NCBI GenBank assembly: GCA_016124195.1
Contig: WGOE01000012.1
Coordinates: forward strand, 124,001-188,000
Source of the DNA: a bacterium
Lineage (GTDB): Bacteria; Pseudomonadota; Alphaproteobacteria; Rhodobacterales; Rhodobacteraceae
Direction: 5' to 3'
Length of the DNA stretch: 64,000 bases
The notes beneath the pieces are model-generated. The model saw only the letters and a list, made by a program, of their open reading frames with translations. It made no database searches and was not told the origin of the DNA. Positions 50,471-58,089 of this stretch are shown here, in pieces (the first letter of the stretch is position 1; each line of letters opens with the position of its first letter). The translations under genes were made by a program, and so were the position numbers.

Positions 50471-51394
50471 ATGCCGCTCTCTCCCGAACAACTGGCCGAA
50501 ATCGAGGCCGCACGGGCCACCCCGCACCTGACCCTGCGCGCCGTCTCGGAGGGCATGGAGGCGCATCTTTACAAGGCCAACCCGGTGCTGGACCACGGCC
50601 TCGTGCGCGTCATCGACTATATGGGCGACGACGGCGCCATCGTTCAGGCCGCCCGCGTCAGCTATGGCGCCGGCACCAGGCATGTCTCGAATGACGAAGG
50701 GCTGATCCGCTACCTGATGCGGCACTGGCACTCGACCCCGTTCGAGATGTGCGAGATCAAACTGCACGTCAAACTGCCGGTTTTCGTCGCGCGCCAGTGG
50801 ATCCGCCACCGGACCGCCAATGTGAACGAATACTCGGCCCGCTATTCGATCCTGGACCGCGAGTTCTATATCCCCGAACCGGCCCATTTGGCCGCGCAAT
50901 CCACCGTGAACAACCAGGGCCGCGGCGCCGTGCTTGAAGGCGCCGAGGCGGCCCGCGTTCTCGACCTTCTCAAACGCGATGCGGCCACCGCCTACGACCA
51001 TTACGAGGCGATGCTGAGCGAGACCCAGCCTGACGGCACACCGCAGCAGGGCCTCGCCCGCGAATTGGCGCGGATGAACCTGCCCATGAACATCTATACC
51101 CAATGGTATTGGAAGGTGGATCTGCACAACCTCTTCCACTTCCTGCGCCTGCGGGCCGATGCCCATGCCCAATACGAAATCCGCGTCTATGCCGAAGAGA
51201 TTTGCCGTCTTGTGAAAGACTGGGTGCCCCTGGCCTATGCCGCCTTCGAGGATTACCGGATGGGCGGCGTCACGCTGAGCGGCAAGGCGGTGGCGGTTCT
51301 GAAACGGCGGCTGAAGGGCGAGGCCGTCAGCCAGGAGACGAGCGGCATGAGCAAGGGAGAGTGGCGCGAGTTCGAGGCGGTTTGGGGGCAGTGA
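50471..51394 (+). CDS. thyX: FAD-dependent thymidylate synthase
   Basis: 307 residues from ATG 50471 (AAAGG 8 nt upstream; TTG 50465 is less likely). Makes dTMP from dUMP using methylene-THF and FADH2. The ThyX signature [15 protein letters not shown] is at about 112-126, and [10 protein letters not shown] and [25 protein letters not shown] are further family regions. Single gene divergent from the lipoprotein-Slam operon. Confidence 0.95.
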   Translation: MPLSPEQLAEIEAARATPHLTLRAVSEGMEAHLYKANPVLDHGLVRVIDYMGDDGAIVQAARVSYGAGTRHVSNDEGLIRYLMRHWHSTPFEMCEIKLHVKLPVFVARQWIRHRTANVNEYSARYSILDREFYIPEPAHLAAQSTVNNQGRGAVLEGAEAARVLDLLKRDAATAYDHYEAMLSETQPDGTPQQGLARELARMNLPMNIYTQWYWKVDLHNLFHFLRLRADAHAQYEIRVYAEEICRLVKDWVPLAYAAFEDYRMGGVTLSGKAVAVLKRRLKGEAVSQETSGMSKGEWREFEAVWGQ

Positions 51395-51459
51395 CAGCCC
51401 TGTGTCACGGGCCTGAACAGGGGCAGCGTGGGCGAAAAGTCTTTGCCATCAAATCGTGG

Positions 51460-51477
51460 GTCCGGGGCAACCCCGAC
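51460..51477. repeat. REP-like hairpin 1
   Basis: GTCCGGGGCAACCCCGAC: imperfect dyad of the same class as the three other REP hairpins here; lies between thyX and the RAYT gene. Confidence 0.7.
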
Positions 51478-51516
51478 GTTTTATCCCCGCGATTGCGCAT
51501 TTGCGATATCGGCGGG

Positions 51517-51534
51517 GTCGGGGTGGCCCCCGAC
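51517..51534. repeat. REP-like hairpin 2
   Basis: GTCGGGG-TGGC-CCCCGAC with CTAC following; directly adjoins the RAYT stop codon at 51535. Confidence 0.8.
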
Positions 51535-52071
51535 CTACGGGTTATCCCGGTGAAATGAGGAATATGGCCAATCCTTGGGGTCCTCCACCAACCCGTGTTT
51601 CACCGGATTGAGCCAGCAATACCGGACATGCGCGGCATAGTCTTCCTCGCCCCGGATGTGATGCTCCCAGAACCGTTTCTGCCAATAGCCGGATTCGGTG
51701 CGTAGGTCGGGGGATACCCCGACTCTCCTCCCCTCATCCGCACGCACGCGCCCGGCAATCGCGCCATAATCGTTCGCGGCGGGAGTCGGGGTAACCCCCG
51801 ACCTACCCAATTCCCGCGAGAACCGCGCCTTCAGCATCCCCATCCGGTTGGAGTAATCCGCATCGCCCTCTGGCAGGGTCCAGACGCAATGCATGTGATC
51901 GGGCAAGACCACCCAGGCGTCGATCCGGAACGGCTTGTCGCTCCTCGTGCGGCGCGCGGCATCGCGCAGGACATCGATGTGGCGGATCAGAAAGTCCGAA
52001 CCGCGCGCAGCCAGATTGACCGTGAAGAACACGGTCGCGCCGGGCATCCTGGGGCGAAGATAGCGGGACAT
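51535..52071 (-). CDS. REP-associated tyrosine transposase (RAYT, Y1_Tnp)
   Basis: 178 residues from the ATG at 52071. Y1/HUH transposase of the IS200/IS605-related RAYT type: VLPDHMHCVWTLPEGDADYSNRMGMLKARFSRE contains the HxH metal site, and the C-terminal YWQKRFWEHHIRGEEDYAAHVRYCWLNPVKHGLVEDPKDWPYSSFHR carries the catalytic-Tyr region. It nicks single-stranded REP hairpins and is thought to spread them. Two REP hairpins (51706, 51785) fall inside the coding frame and two more lie downstream, an unusual arrangement. No IS ends are visible. Confidence 0.88.
   Translation of the reverse strand: MSRYLRPRMPGATVFFTVNLAARGSDFLIRHIDVLRDAARRTRSDKPFRIDAWVVLPDHMHCVWTLPEGDADYSNRMGMLKARFSRELGRSGVTPTPAANDYGAIAGRVRADEGRRVGVSPDLRTESGYWQKRFWEHHIRGEEDYAAHVRYCWLNPVKHGLVEDPKDWPYSSFHRDNP
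51706..51723. repeat. REP-like hairpin 3, inside RAYT coding sequence
   Basis: GTCGGGG-GATA-CCCCGAC preceded by GTAG, in opposite orientation to hairpin 4. Encodes the GVSPDL part of the RAYT protein. Confidence 0.85.
51785..51802. repeat. REP-like hairpin 4, inside RAYT coding sequence
   Basis: GTCGGGG-TAAC-CCCCGAC followed by CTAC; with hairpin 3 it makes an inverted pair about 80 bp apart (BIME-like). Encodes the GRSGVTP part of the RAYT protein. Confidence 0.85.
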
Positions 52072-52509
52072 CGACCCAGTCTGGACTGCGATGCTTAAGA
52101 AATCGCTACCGCTCGCGGCGTTCCTTTGGCCCGGCACGCGACATCCGAGGTCGGGCTGCCGCCGCGGGCGCCAATGGCCAAGGTTGTGCGGCACCTCGCG
52201 CCTTCGAGATCCGGTTTCGTTGCCAAGGTTCGGGGAATTCCTGACCCATGTTCAGGCACGGCTTCGCTGGACCGGGGCGTGCCGGTTCCGCGACAAGGGC
52301 AAAGGCCCGGCCTTTCCTGACGGCCTTTCCCGCGGCTCTTCACGGCCGCAAAGAATCGGCTCTGGCGCCAATTCTTGCGAAAAAACCACATGCGCCCGCC
52401 CGTGGCTCACACTTCTGTAACATGCCTTCGTCTGGACCTCGGGCACGTCCGCGTGTAGACGGAAAGAAGACGGAAAGAAGATGTCGATGTCGGCGGAAAG
52501 GCGGTTGCA
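52072..52509. other. Intergenic region upstream of RAYT and the ArsC-like gene
   Basis: About 440 bp with no convincing gene; frames on both strands are Arg/Pro/Gly-rich. The last part holds the third copy of the 11-bp purine repeat. No tRNA or obvious operator is seen. Confidence 0.5.
52455..52482 (+). repeat. 11-bp purine-rich tandem repeat, copy C
   Basis: 2.5 units of the same 11-mer family (GTAGACGGAAA, GAAGACGGAAA, GAAGAT), 28 bp before the ArsC-like start, so here it is in a 5' region rather than after a stop codon. Confidence 0.85.
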
Positions 52510-52836
52510 ATGATCCTCTACGGACTGTCCACCTGTGACACCAGCAAGAAAGCGCTCAAGGCCTTGCAGCGGGCCGGCAAGGAGGTCACCTTTCGCGACG
52601 TCCGCGCCGAACCCTTGAGCGAGGCCGAGATCGACGCCATCGTCACCCAGTTCGGCGACCGGGCGGTCAACAAGCAATCCACGACCTACCGCAGCTTTTC
52701 GGATTTCTTGCGCGAAAGCGAACCCGAGGCACAAATCAAGGCTCAGCCCACTGTGATGAAGCGCCCCATCATTCAGGACGGGGCGGCTTGGTATCTTGGG
52801 TGGGATGCCGAAACAGAAGCTAAAACAACAGCTTAA
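52510..52836 (+). CDS. ArsC/Spx/YffB-family thioredoxin-fold protein
   Basis: 108 residues. Begins ILYGLSTCDTSKKALKALQRAGKEVTFRDVR with the single conserved Cys (Cys9) of the ArsC-like family; later KRPIIQDGAAWYLGWD matches the family's RPI loop. Related proteins are arsenate reductases or, more often in this short form, YffB-type thiol reductases. There is no arsenic resistance gene nearby, so the latter is more likely. Stop overlaps the cold-shock gene stop by 4 nt (convergent). Confidence 0.82.
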   Translation: MILYGLSTCDTSKKALKALQRAGKEVTFRDVRAEPLSEAEIDAIVTQFGDRAVNKQSTTYRSFSDFLRESEPEAQIKAQPTVMKRPIIQDGAAWYLGWDAETEAKTTA

Positions 52837-53039
52837 AGAAGCCTGAGATCGCCCGCAGACTGTTTGCCGTCACGGCCGGACTGCAGTTCGAAGCCGATCT
52901 TCTGGTTCTCGTTCAGCCCCTTCATCCCGGCGCGTTCCACGGCCGAGATATGAACGAACACATCCTTGCCGCCATCATCCGGTGCAATAAACCCATAGCC
53001 CTTGGTCGCGTTAAACCACTTCACGGTGCCCGTCGGCAT
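52833..53039 (-). CDS. cspA: Cold-shock protein (CspA family)
   Basis: 68 residues, a single OB-fold cold-shock domain. RNP-1 KGYGFIAP and RNP-2 VFVHISAVE are intact, so it should bind single-stranded RNA/DNA. GGGAGAAG precedes the ATG. About 315 bp separate it from thrS, so a long leader is possible but not shown. Which of several paralogues it is cannot be told. Confidence 0.92.
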   Translation of the reverse strand: MPTGTVKWFNATKGYGFIAPDDGGKDVFVHISAVERAGMKGLNENQKIGFELQSGRDGKQSAGDLRLL

Positions 53040-53354
53040 GCCGCTTCTCCCATCCTAACCCTCCCGAGGCGATATTGCCCCGGGCCGTGCGCCCCGATTT
53101 TTCCGGCCTTTGCAGCAAAGTCCGCCAAGATCTGGTTTACACAGCAGCGATGATGCCAAAGGTGAAACGAAAATCAAGCCTGATCCTTAAAAACAAGGCG
53201 AATTGCAACAATCCGCGCCGCAAGGGTCGGGCTTTGCGGGTATCACAGGCTTTGGAACGATCCCCCAATACGGTGCGACGGGGGGAGATTTGCCCAAATC
53301 GGCGGCAAGGCGCCCGGCCGTCAGGTCGGGCGCATCAGGACAGCGGCCAAGACC
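53040..53354. other. Intergenic region between thrS stop and cspA start
   Basis: About 315 bp. No gene-like frame, tRNA or clear terminator. As cold-shock genes often have long structured leaders on this side, part may be cspA 5' UTR (minus strand). Confidence 0.45.
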
Positions 53355-55307
53355 TCAGTCCGACGGCGGCAGGGCGGCAAAGCCGAATTCGGCCAGGGCT
53401 GCATCAAAGCTCATCGTTTCGGTACGCGCATCGCCAAGCCTGCGGACCGAGACGCTGCGGTCTTCGACCTCTTTCATGCCGATGGCCAGAAGGACCGGGA
53501 CCTTGCCCAGCGAATGTTCGCGCACCTTGTAATTGATCTTTTCGTTGCGCACATCGGCTTCGGCCCGCACGCCGGCCTTGCGCAGGGCCCCCACGATCTC
53601 GTGCACGAAAGGATCGGCGTCCGAGACGATCGAGGCCACCACGACCTGACGCGGCGCAAGCCAGAAGGGCAGCTTGCCGGCGTAGTTTTCGATCAGAATG
53701 CCGATAAAGCGCTCGAAAGACCCCAGGATGGCGCGGTGCAGCATATAGGGCCGGTGCTTGGCGCCGTCCTCGGCCACATATTCCGCGCCGAGCCGGGTCG
53801 GCAGGTTGGGGTCGACCTGGAAGGTGCCGCATTGCCATTTGCGGCCAATGGCGTCGGTCAGCTTGAAATCGAGCTTGGGGCCATAGAAGGCGCCTTCGCC
53901 GGGATCGACCTCATAGGGCACGCCCGCGGCCTTGACTGCGGCTTCCAGCATGCCTTCGACCTTGTCCCAGGTTTCGTCCGAGCCGATGCGCACATCGGGG
54001 CGGGTCGAGAACTTGATCTCGAATCCGTCAAAGCCGAGGTGCTTGTAGACCGAAGCCAGCAGCCGGATGAAGCTTTCGCATTCCGAACCGATCTGGTCTT
54101 CGGTGCAGAAGATATGCGCGTCGTCCTGCGTGAAGCCGCGCACCCGCATCAGGCCATGCATGGAGCCCGAGCTTTCGTAGCGGTGGCACGAGCCGAATTC
54201 CGCCAGCCGCAGGGGCAGGTCGCGGTAAGACTTCAGGCCCTGGTTGAAGACCTGCACATGACAGGGACAGTTCATCGGTTTGAGCGCGTTGATGCGCTTT
54301 TCCTTGGCGCCTTCCTCGTCGACCTCGACGATGAACATGTTCTCGCGGTAGGCCTCCCAATGGCCGGACTTCTCCCAGAGGATGCGGTCAACCACTTGCG
54401 GGGTGCGGATTTCCTTGTAGCCGGCCGTGCGCAGGCGGCCGCGCATGTAATCTTCGAGCGTGCGCCAGATCTGCCAGCCGTTCGGGTGCCAGAAGACCAT
54501 GCCGGGGGCTTCGTCCTGCAAATGGAACAGGTCCATCTCGCGGCCAAGCTTGCGGTGGTCGCGCTTGGCGGCCTCTTCGAGCATGGTCAGATGGGCCTTC
54601 AGATCCTCACGGTTCTTGAAGGCCAGACCATAGATGCGCTGGAGCATGGGCCGGGTCGCATCGCCGAGCCAATAGGCGCCGGCGACATGGGTCAGCTTGA
54701 AGGCATCGGCGGGCACCTGGCCCGTGTGCTGCAGATGCGGGCCACGGCAGAGGTCCTGCCAGGCCCCATGCCAATACATCCGCAGATCCTCGCCCTCGGG
54801 GATGCGGTTGATCAGCTCGATCTTGAAGGGCTCGCCGCGCTCTTCATAATAGGCCAGCGCGCGGGCGCGGTCCCAGACCTCGGTGCGGACCGGGTCGCGG
54901 GCGTTGATGATCTGCTTCATGCGCGCCTCGATCGCGCCAAGGTCTTCGGGCGTGAAGGGTTCGGCCCGGTCGAAGTCATAGAACCAGCCCTGATCGCGCA
55001 CCGGGCCGATGGTGACCTTGACCTCTGGCCAGATCTCTTGCACGGCGCGCGCCATGATGTGGGCGAGGTCGTGGCGGATCAGTTCCAGCGCCTGGGTGTC
55101 GTCGGCCATGGTATGGATGGCGATGGAGGCGTCGGCCGTGATCGGCCATTGCAGATCGTAATGCGCGCCGTTGACGGTGGCGCTGATCGCCCGCTTGGCA
55201 AGGCCCGGGGCGATGGAGGCGGCAACCTCGGCCGCCGTGACGCCGGCGGTGTAGTCGCGGCGCGCGCCATCTGGGAATGTCAGGGAGATCTGTGACGCGT
55301 GGGACAT
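53355..55307 (-). CDS. thrS: Threonyl-tRNA synthetase
   Basis: 650 residues from the ATG at 55307, with GAGGAGAG upstream; normal length. Order: TGS domain (about 5-65), editing domain (about 75-225; [16 protein letters not shown] and the [12 protein letters not shown] Cys/His), class II catalytic core (about 240-535; motif 2 [35 protein letters not shown], Zn Cys in [10 protein letters not shown], motif 3 [20 protein letters not shown]) and anticodon-binding domain (about 545-645). Essential housekeeping enzyme; single gene. Confidence 0.97.
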   Translation of the reverse strand: MSHASQISLTFPDGARRDYTAGVTAAEVAASIAPGLAKRAISATVNGAHYDLQWPITADASIAIHTMADDTQALELIRHDLAHIMARAVQEIWPEVKVTIGPVRDQGWFYDFDRAEPFTPEDLGAIEARMKQIINARDPVRTEVWDRARALAYYEERGEPFKIELINRIPEGEDLRMYWHGAWQDLCRGPHLQHTGQVPADAFKLTHVAGAYWLGDATRPMLQRIYGLAFKNREDLKAHLTMLEEAAKRDHRKLGREMDLFHLQDEAPGMVFWHPNGWQIWRTLEDYMRGRLRTAGYKEIRTPQVVDRILWEKSGHWEAYRENMFIVEVDEEGAKEKRINALKPMNCPCHVQVFNQGLKSYRDLPLRLAEFGSCHRYESSGSMHGLMRVRGFTQDDAHIFCTEDQIGSECESFIRLLASVYKHLGFDGFEIKFSTRPDVRIGSDETWDKVEGMLEAAVKAAGVPYEVDPGEGAFYGPKLDFKLTDAIGRKWQCGTFQVDPNLPTRLGAEYVAEDGAKHRPYMLHRAILGSFERFIGILIENYAGKLPFWLAPRQVVVASIVSDADPFVHEIVGALRKAGVRAEADVRNEKINYKVREHSLGKVPVLLAIGMKEVEDRSVSVRRLGDARTETMSFDAALAEFGFAALPPSD

Positions 55308-55412
55308 GGCCCTCTCCTCGTCTGTTTGGCGCCTACCGAGCGCCCGGTTGCGGGTTTGTCCCGGGGTTCTGACCGCAAGGCCGGCGGTTGTCAATCTGGA
55401 TGGACGGCCTTA

Positions 55413-55431
55413 GATGGGCAAATTGCCCATC
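55413..55431. repeat. REP-like palindrome, second family, copy 1
   Basis: GATGGGCAAATTGCCCATC: 9-bp arms with a single central base, followed by CTACC. Lies between thrS and the hydrolase start, just in front of the hydrolase ribosome site. A related copy in the other orientation is at 62111-62134. Confidence 0.8.
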
Positions 55432-55448
55432 CTACCCAAGGGACGCCG

Positions 55449-56192
55449 ATGACCCCGTGCCAGCGTTTGACCACAGCCCAGGGCCGCAGCCTGGCCTATC
55501 ACCAAAGCGCCGGGGCCGGGCCGGGGATCGTGTTTCTGGGCGGCTACCGGTCCGACATGGGCGGCACCAAGGCCTTGGCGCTGGAGGCCTGGGCCCTTGC
55601 GCAGGGGCGGGCCTTCCTGCGGTTCGACTATGCCGGGCATGGCCAATCCTCGGGCCGGTTCGAGGATCTGGGCATTGCGGATTGGATCGAGGATGCCCGG
55701 GCCGCCCTGTCCCTGACCGAGGGGCGCCAGGTGCTGGTCGGCTCGTCGATGGGCGGCTGGATCGCGCTGGCGCTGGCGCGCGCCCTGCCGGAGCGGATTG
55801 CGGGGCTCATAGGCATCGCAGCCGCACCGGATTTCACCGAGGACAGCCTGCTGCCCAGCCTGACGGCTGACGAACGCGCCGTCATGGACCTGCAGGGCCG
55901 GATCGAGCGGCCCTCGGCCTATGCGGCGGAACCCTATGTCTTTACGCGGAAATTGATCGAGCAGGGCCGGCAGCATCTGATCCTGCGCAGCCCCTTGCGC
56001 CTGCCGTTTCCGACGCGGTTCCTGCAAGGCACGGCGGATGAGGATGTCCTGCCATCGGTCGCACTGCGTCTTCTGGATCATGCCGAGGGGCCGGACATCC
56101 GGCTGACTTTGGTGCAAGGGGCGGATCATCGCTTTTCCACCCCTGCCTGTTTGCGGCTGATCGAAACCAGCGTGGCCGAGGTTTCGGCCTAG
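55449..56192 (+). CDS. Alpha/beta hydrolase
   Basis: 247 residues from ATG 55449, preceded by AAGGGA. Canonical fold: FLGGYRSDMGGTKAL oxyanion region, nucleophile elbow GSSMGGW (Ser about 100), acid in QGTADEDVLPS and base His in GADHRFS. It resembles the bacterial ABHD10/carboxylesterase-palmitoyl-thioesterase group. Divergent from thrS, convergent with phaZ (4-nt overlap of stops). Substrate unknown; not itself a PHA enzyme by sequence. Confidence 0.85.
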   Translation: MTPCQRLTTAQGRSLAYHQSAGAGPGIVFLGGYRSDMGGTKALALEAWALAQGRAFLRFDYAGHGQSSGRFEDLGIADWIEDARAALSLTEGRQVLVGSSMGGWIALALARALPERIAGLIGIAAAPDFTEDSLLPSLTADERAVMDLQGRIERPSAYAAEPYVFTRKLIEQGRQHLILRSPLRLPFPTRFLQGTADEDVLPSVALRLLDHAEGPDIRLTLVQGADHRFSTPACLRLIETSVAEVSA

Positions 56193-57991
56193 GGTTGCGT
56201 GCGGCGGAGCGGCGTTACCACGTTGTCGGCGGGTTTGGCCTCGGCCGGTTTGGCGTCTGAGGCTTTGGTGTCGACCGGTTGCGCGGCAGCCGGTTTGACC
56301 TCGGCCAGCGGAGCCGGCGGAGCCGCGGCCGGAATGCGGGCCGAAGCGGGCGCTTCGGCCGGGCGGGCGACTGGGGCGGCGGAGGGCACGGGTTGCGCGG
56401 CCTCCGACTTTGTTGCCGGCTGAGCGACTGCAGGGGCAGGGGGCTGAACGGCGGGGGCAAGGGTCTCGGCCGGTTTGGCGGGGGCGGTCGGCTGGGCCGA
56501 AGTTGCGGGCGCGGACGCCACGGGAGTTTCGACAACGGTCGCAGCCTTGACAGGTGCTGCGAGCGGCGTGGTCTTGGCCGGAGCGGCCTTGGCAGGTTCA
56601 GACTTGGCAACCGCGGTTTTGATGGCTTCAATTTTCGCCGGGGCCGCCTTGGCAGGTTCAGGCTTGGCTGCCGCGGCTTTGACGGCTTCGGTTTTGGCAG
56701 GCGCTGCCTGCACCGGAACCGATTTTGCCGGGGCCGCCTGCGCCGGGGCCGCCTGAGCCGGGGTCGAATGGGCGTCGATGAAGCCCAGCACCAGCGGGCG
56801 GATGTTCAGGCGCCAGCTTTTTCCCGCGAAGATGCCGTAATGGCCGGCGTCCGGTTCAAGGTGTTGGCTTTTCATGCGCTCGGGCAGGCTGGACAGCAGG
56901 TTGAGGGCCGCGACACATTGTCCCGGGGCCGAGATGTCGTCCTTCTCGCCCTCGACCGTCATCACCGCGACCCGCTTGATCGCGCCCAGATCGACCTTCT
57001 TGCCGGCCACGAGGAATTCGTTCCGGGCGATCTCGCGGTTCTTGAAGATCCGCTGGACGGTGGAGAGGTAGAATTCCGCCGTCATGTCCATCACGGCCAG
57101 ATATTCGTCGTAAAAGCGGTTGTGCGCGTCGTGATCGGTCGCCTCGCCGCGCATCACGCGCATGATCTGTTCGCTGAAGGCCTTGGTATGACGCTCGCCA
57201 TTCATCGAGATGAAGCCGGCCAGCTGCAACAGGCCCGGATAGACCAGCCGCCCCGCACCCTTGTATTTGAAGCCGACGCGCTGAATGGCCATCTGTTCCA
57301 GCTGGCCCATCGTCACGCGGCTGCCAAAGTCGGTGACATCAGTCGCGGCGGCGTCCGGGTCGACCGGCCCGCCGATCAGCGTCAGGCTGCGCGGTTGGGC
57401 GTCGGGGTCCTCGCCGGCCAGATAGGCCGTGGCGGCCAGCGTCAGGGGAGCGGGCTGGCAGACGGCGATCACATGGGCGTCGGGCCCAAGATGGCGCATG
57501 AAATCAACGAGATAAAGCGTGTAATCCTCGATGTCGAACTTGCCCGCGCTGACCGGAATGTCACGCGCATTGTGCCAGTCGGTCACATAGACATCGGCAT
57601 CGGGCAGAAGGCTCGTGACGGTGGAGCGCAGCAGGGTCGCGTAATGGCCCGACATCGGCGCCACGACCAGAAGCTTGCGCTTCATCGGCGCGCGGCGGCG
57701 CACGGAAAAGCGGATCAGGTTGCCGAAGCTCTTTTCGACCACCGTGACGACATCGACCAGATGATCCTGCCCCGTCGGCCCCACGATCGAGCGGATGCCC
57801 CAGTCCGGCTTGGCCACCATCCGGCCAAAGCTGCGTTCGGCCACCTCGCCCCAGGCCGCGGCCAGGGTGATCATCGGGTTCATCGACATCGCGAACATCG
57901 GATAGGAAGCCATGGCCCGCGCGGTGGCGCCTGTCCACTCAGTGGTATTGCGAAAGCTTTCCATCCAGTCGTATGTGGCCATATACTTCAT
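56189..57991 (-). CDS. phaZ: Intracellular PHB depolymerase with long Ala/Pro/Lys-rich C-terminal tail
   Basis: 600 residues from the ATG at 57991 (AAGGACG upstream). Residues 1-408 are an intracellular PhaZ: nucleophile Cys178 in VIAVCQPAP, Asp in VEGEKDDISA, His in DAGHYGIFAGKSW; it mobilises stored polyhydroxybutyrate. Residues 409-600 (DNA 56192-56767) are an added low-complexity tail: two 20-residue repeats (K-T/I-E-A-V/I-K...AKAAPA) like histone H1/PhaF tails, then Pro/Ala-rich sequence. Family members normally end near 410-420. Divergent from phaC, with a PhaR operator between. Confidence 0.9.
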   Translation of the reverse strand: MKYMATYDWMESFRNTTEWTGATARAMASYPMFAMSMNPMITLAAAWGEVAERSFGRMVAKPDWGIRSIVGPTGQDHLVDVVTVVEKSFGNLIRFSVRRRAPMKRKLLVVAPMSGHYATLLRSTVTSLLPDADVYVTDWHNARDIPVSAGKFDIEDYTLYLVDFMRHLGPDAHVIAVCQPAPLTLAATAYLAGEDPDAQPRSLTLIGGPVDPDAAATDVTDFGSRVTMGQLEQMAIQRVGFKYKGAGRLVYPGLLQLAGFISMNGERHTKAFSEQIMRVMRGEATDHDAHNRFYDEYLAVMDMTAEFYLSTVQRIFKNREIARNEFLVAGKKVDLGAIKRVAVMTVEGEKDDISAPGQCVAALNLLSSLPERMKSQHLEPDAGHYGIFAGKSWRLNIRPLVLGFIDAHSTPAQAAPAQAAPAKSVPVQAAPAKTEAVKAAAAKPEPAKAAPAKIEAIKTAVAKSEPAKAAPAKTTPLAAPVKAATVVETPVASAPATSAQPTAPAKPAETLAPAVQPPAPAVAQPATKSEAAQPVPSAAPVARPAEAPASARIPAAAPPAPLAEVKPAAAQPVDTKASDAKPAEAKPADNVVTPLRRTQP

Positions 57992-58054
57992 CTGACGTCC
58001 TTGCGATGGTTTGCGTCCGGTCCTTTGGCCGCAAACTGCGGTGGGCCGGAAATG

Positions 58055-58065
58055 CTGCATAGCAG
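58055..58065. promoter_or_regulatory. PhaR operator between phaZ and phaC
   Basis: CTGC-ATA-GCAG, the CTGC-N3-GCAG type motif bound by PhaR in Paracoccus/Rhodobacter. It is 64 bp from the phaZ start and 25 bp from the phaC start, so it may regulate either or both. Confidence 0.65.
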
Positions 58066-58089
58066 CGAGAATAGAGGCGAAAGTTCAAC

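Noticed and set aside
51535-52071. RAYT as an autonomous insertion sequence
   Set aside because: No IS ends, target duplication or accessory gene are visible; the flanking palindromes are REPs, so a domesticated RAYT is the better reading.
52072-52509. Coding frames between RAYT and the ArsC-like gene
   Set aside because: They are Arg/Pro-rich, lack ribosome sites, and overlap each other on both strands.
52510-52836. Arsenic-resistance arsC
   Set aside because: Single-Cys short form with no ars operon nearby; the YffB/Spx-like group fits better.
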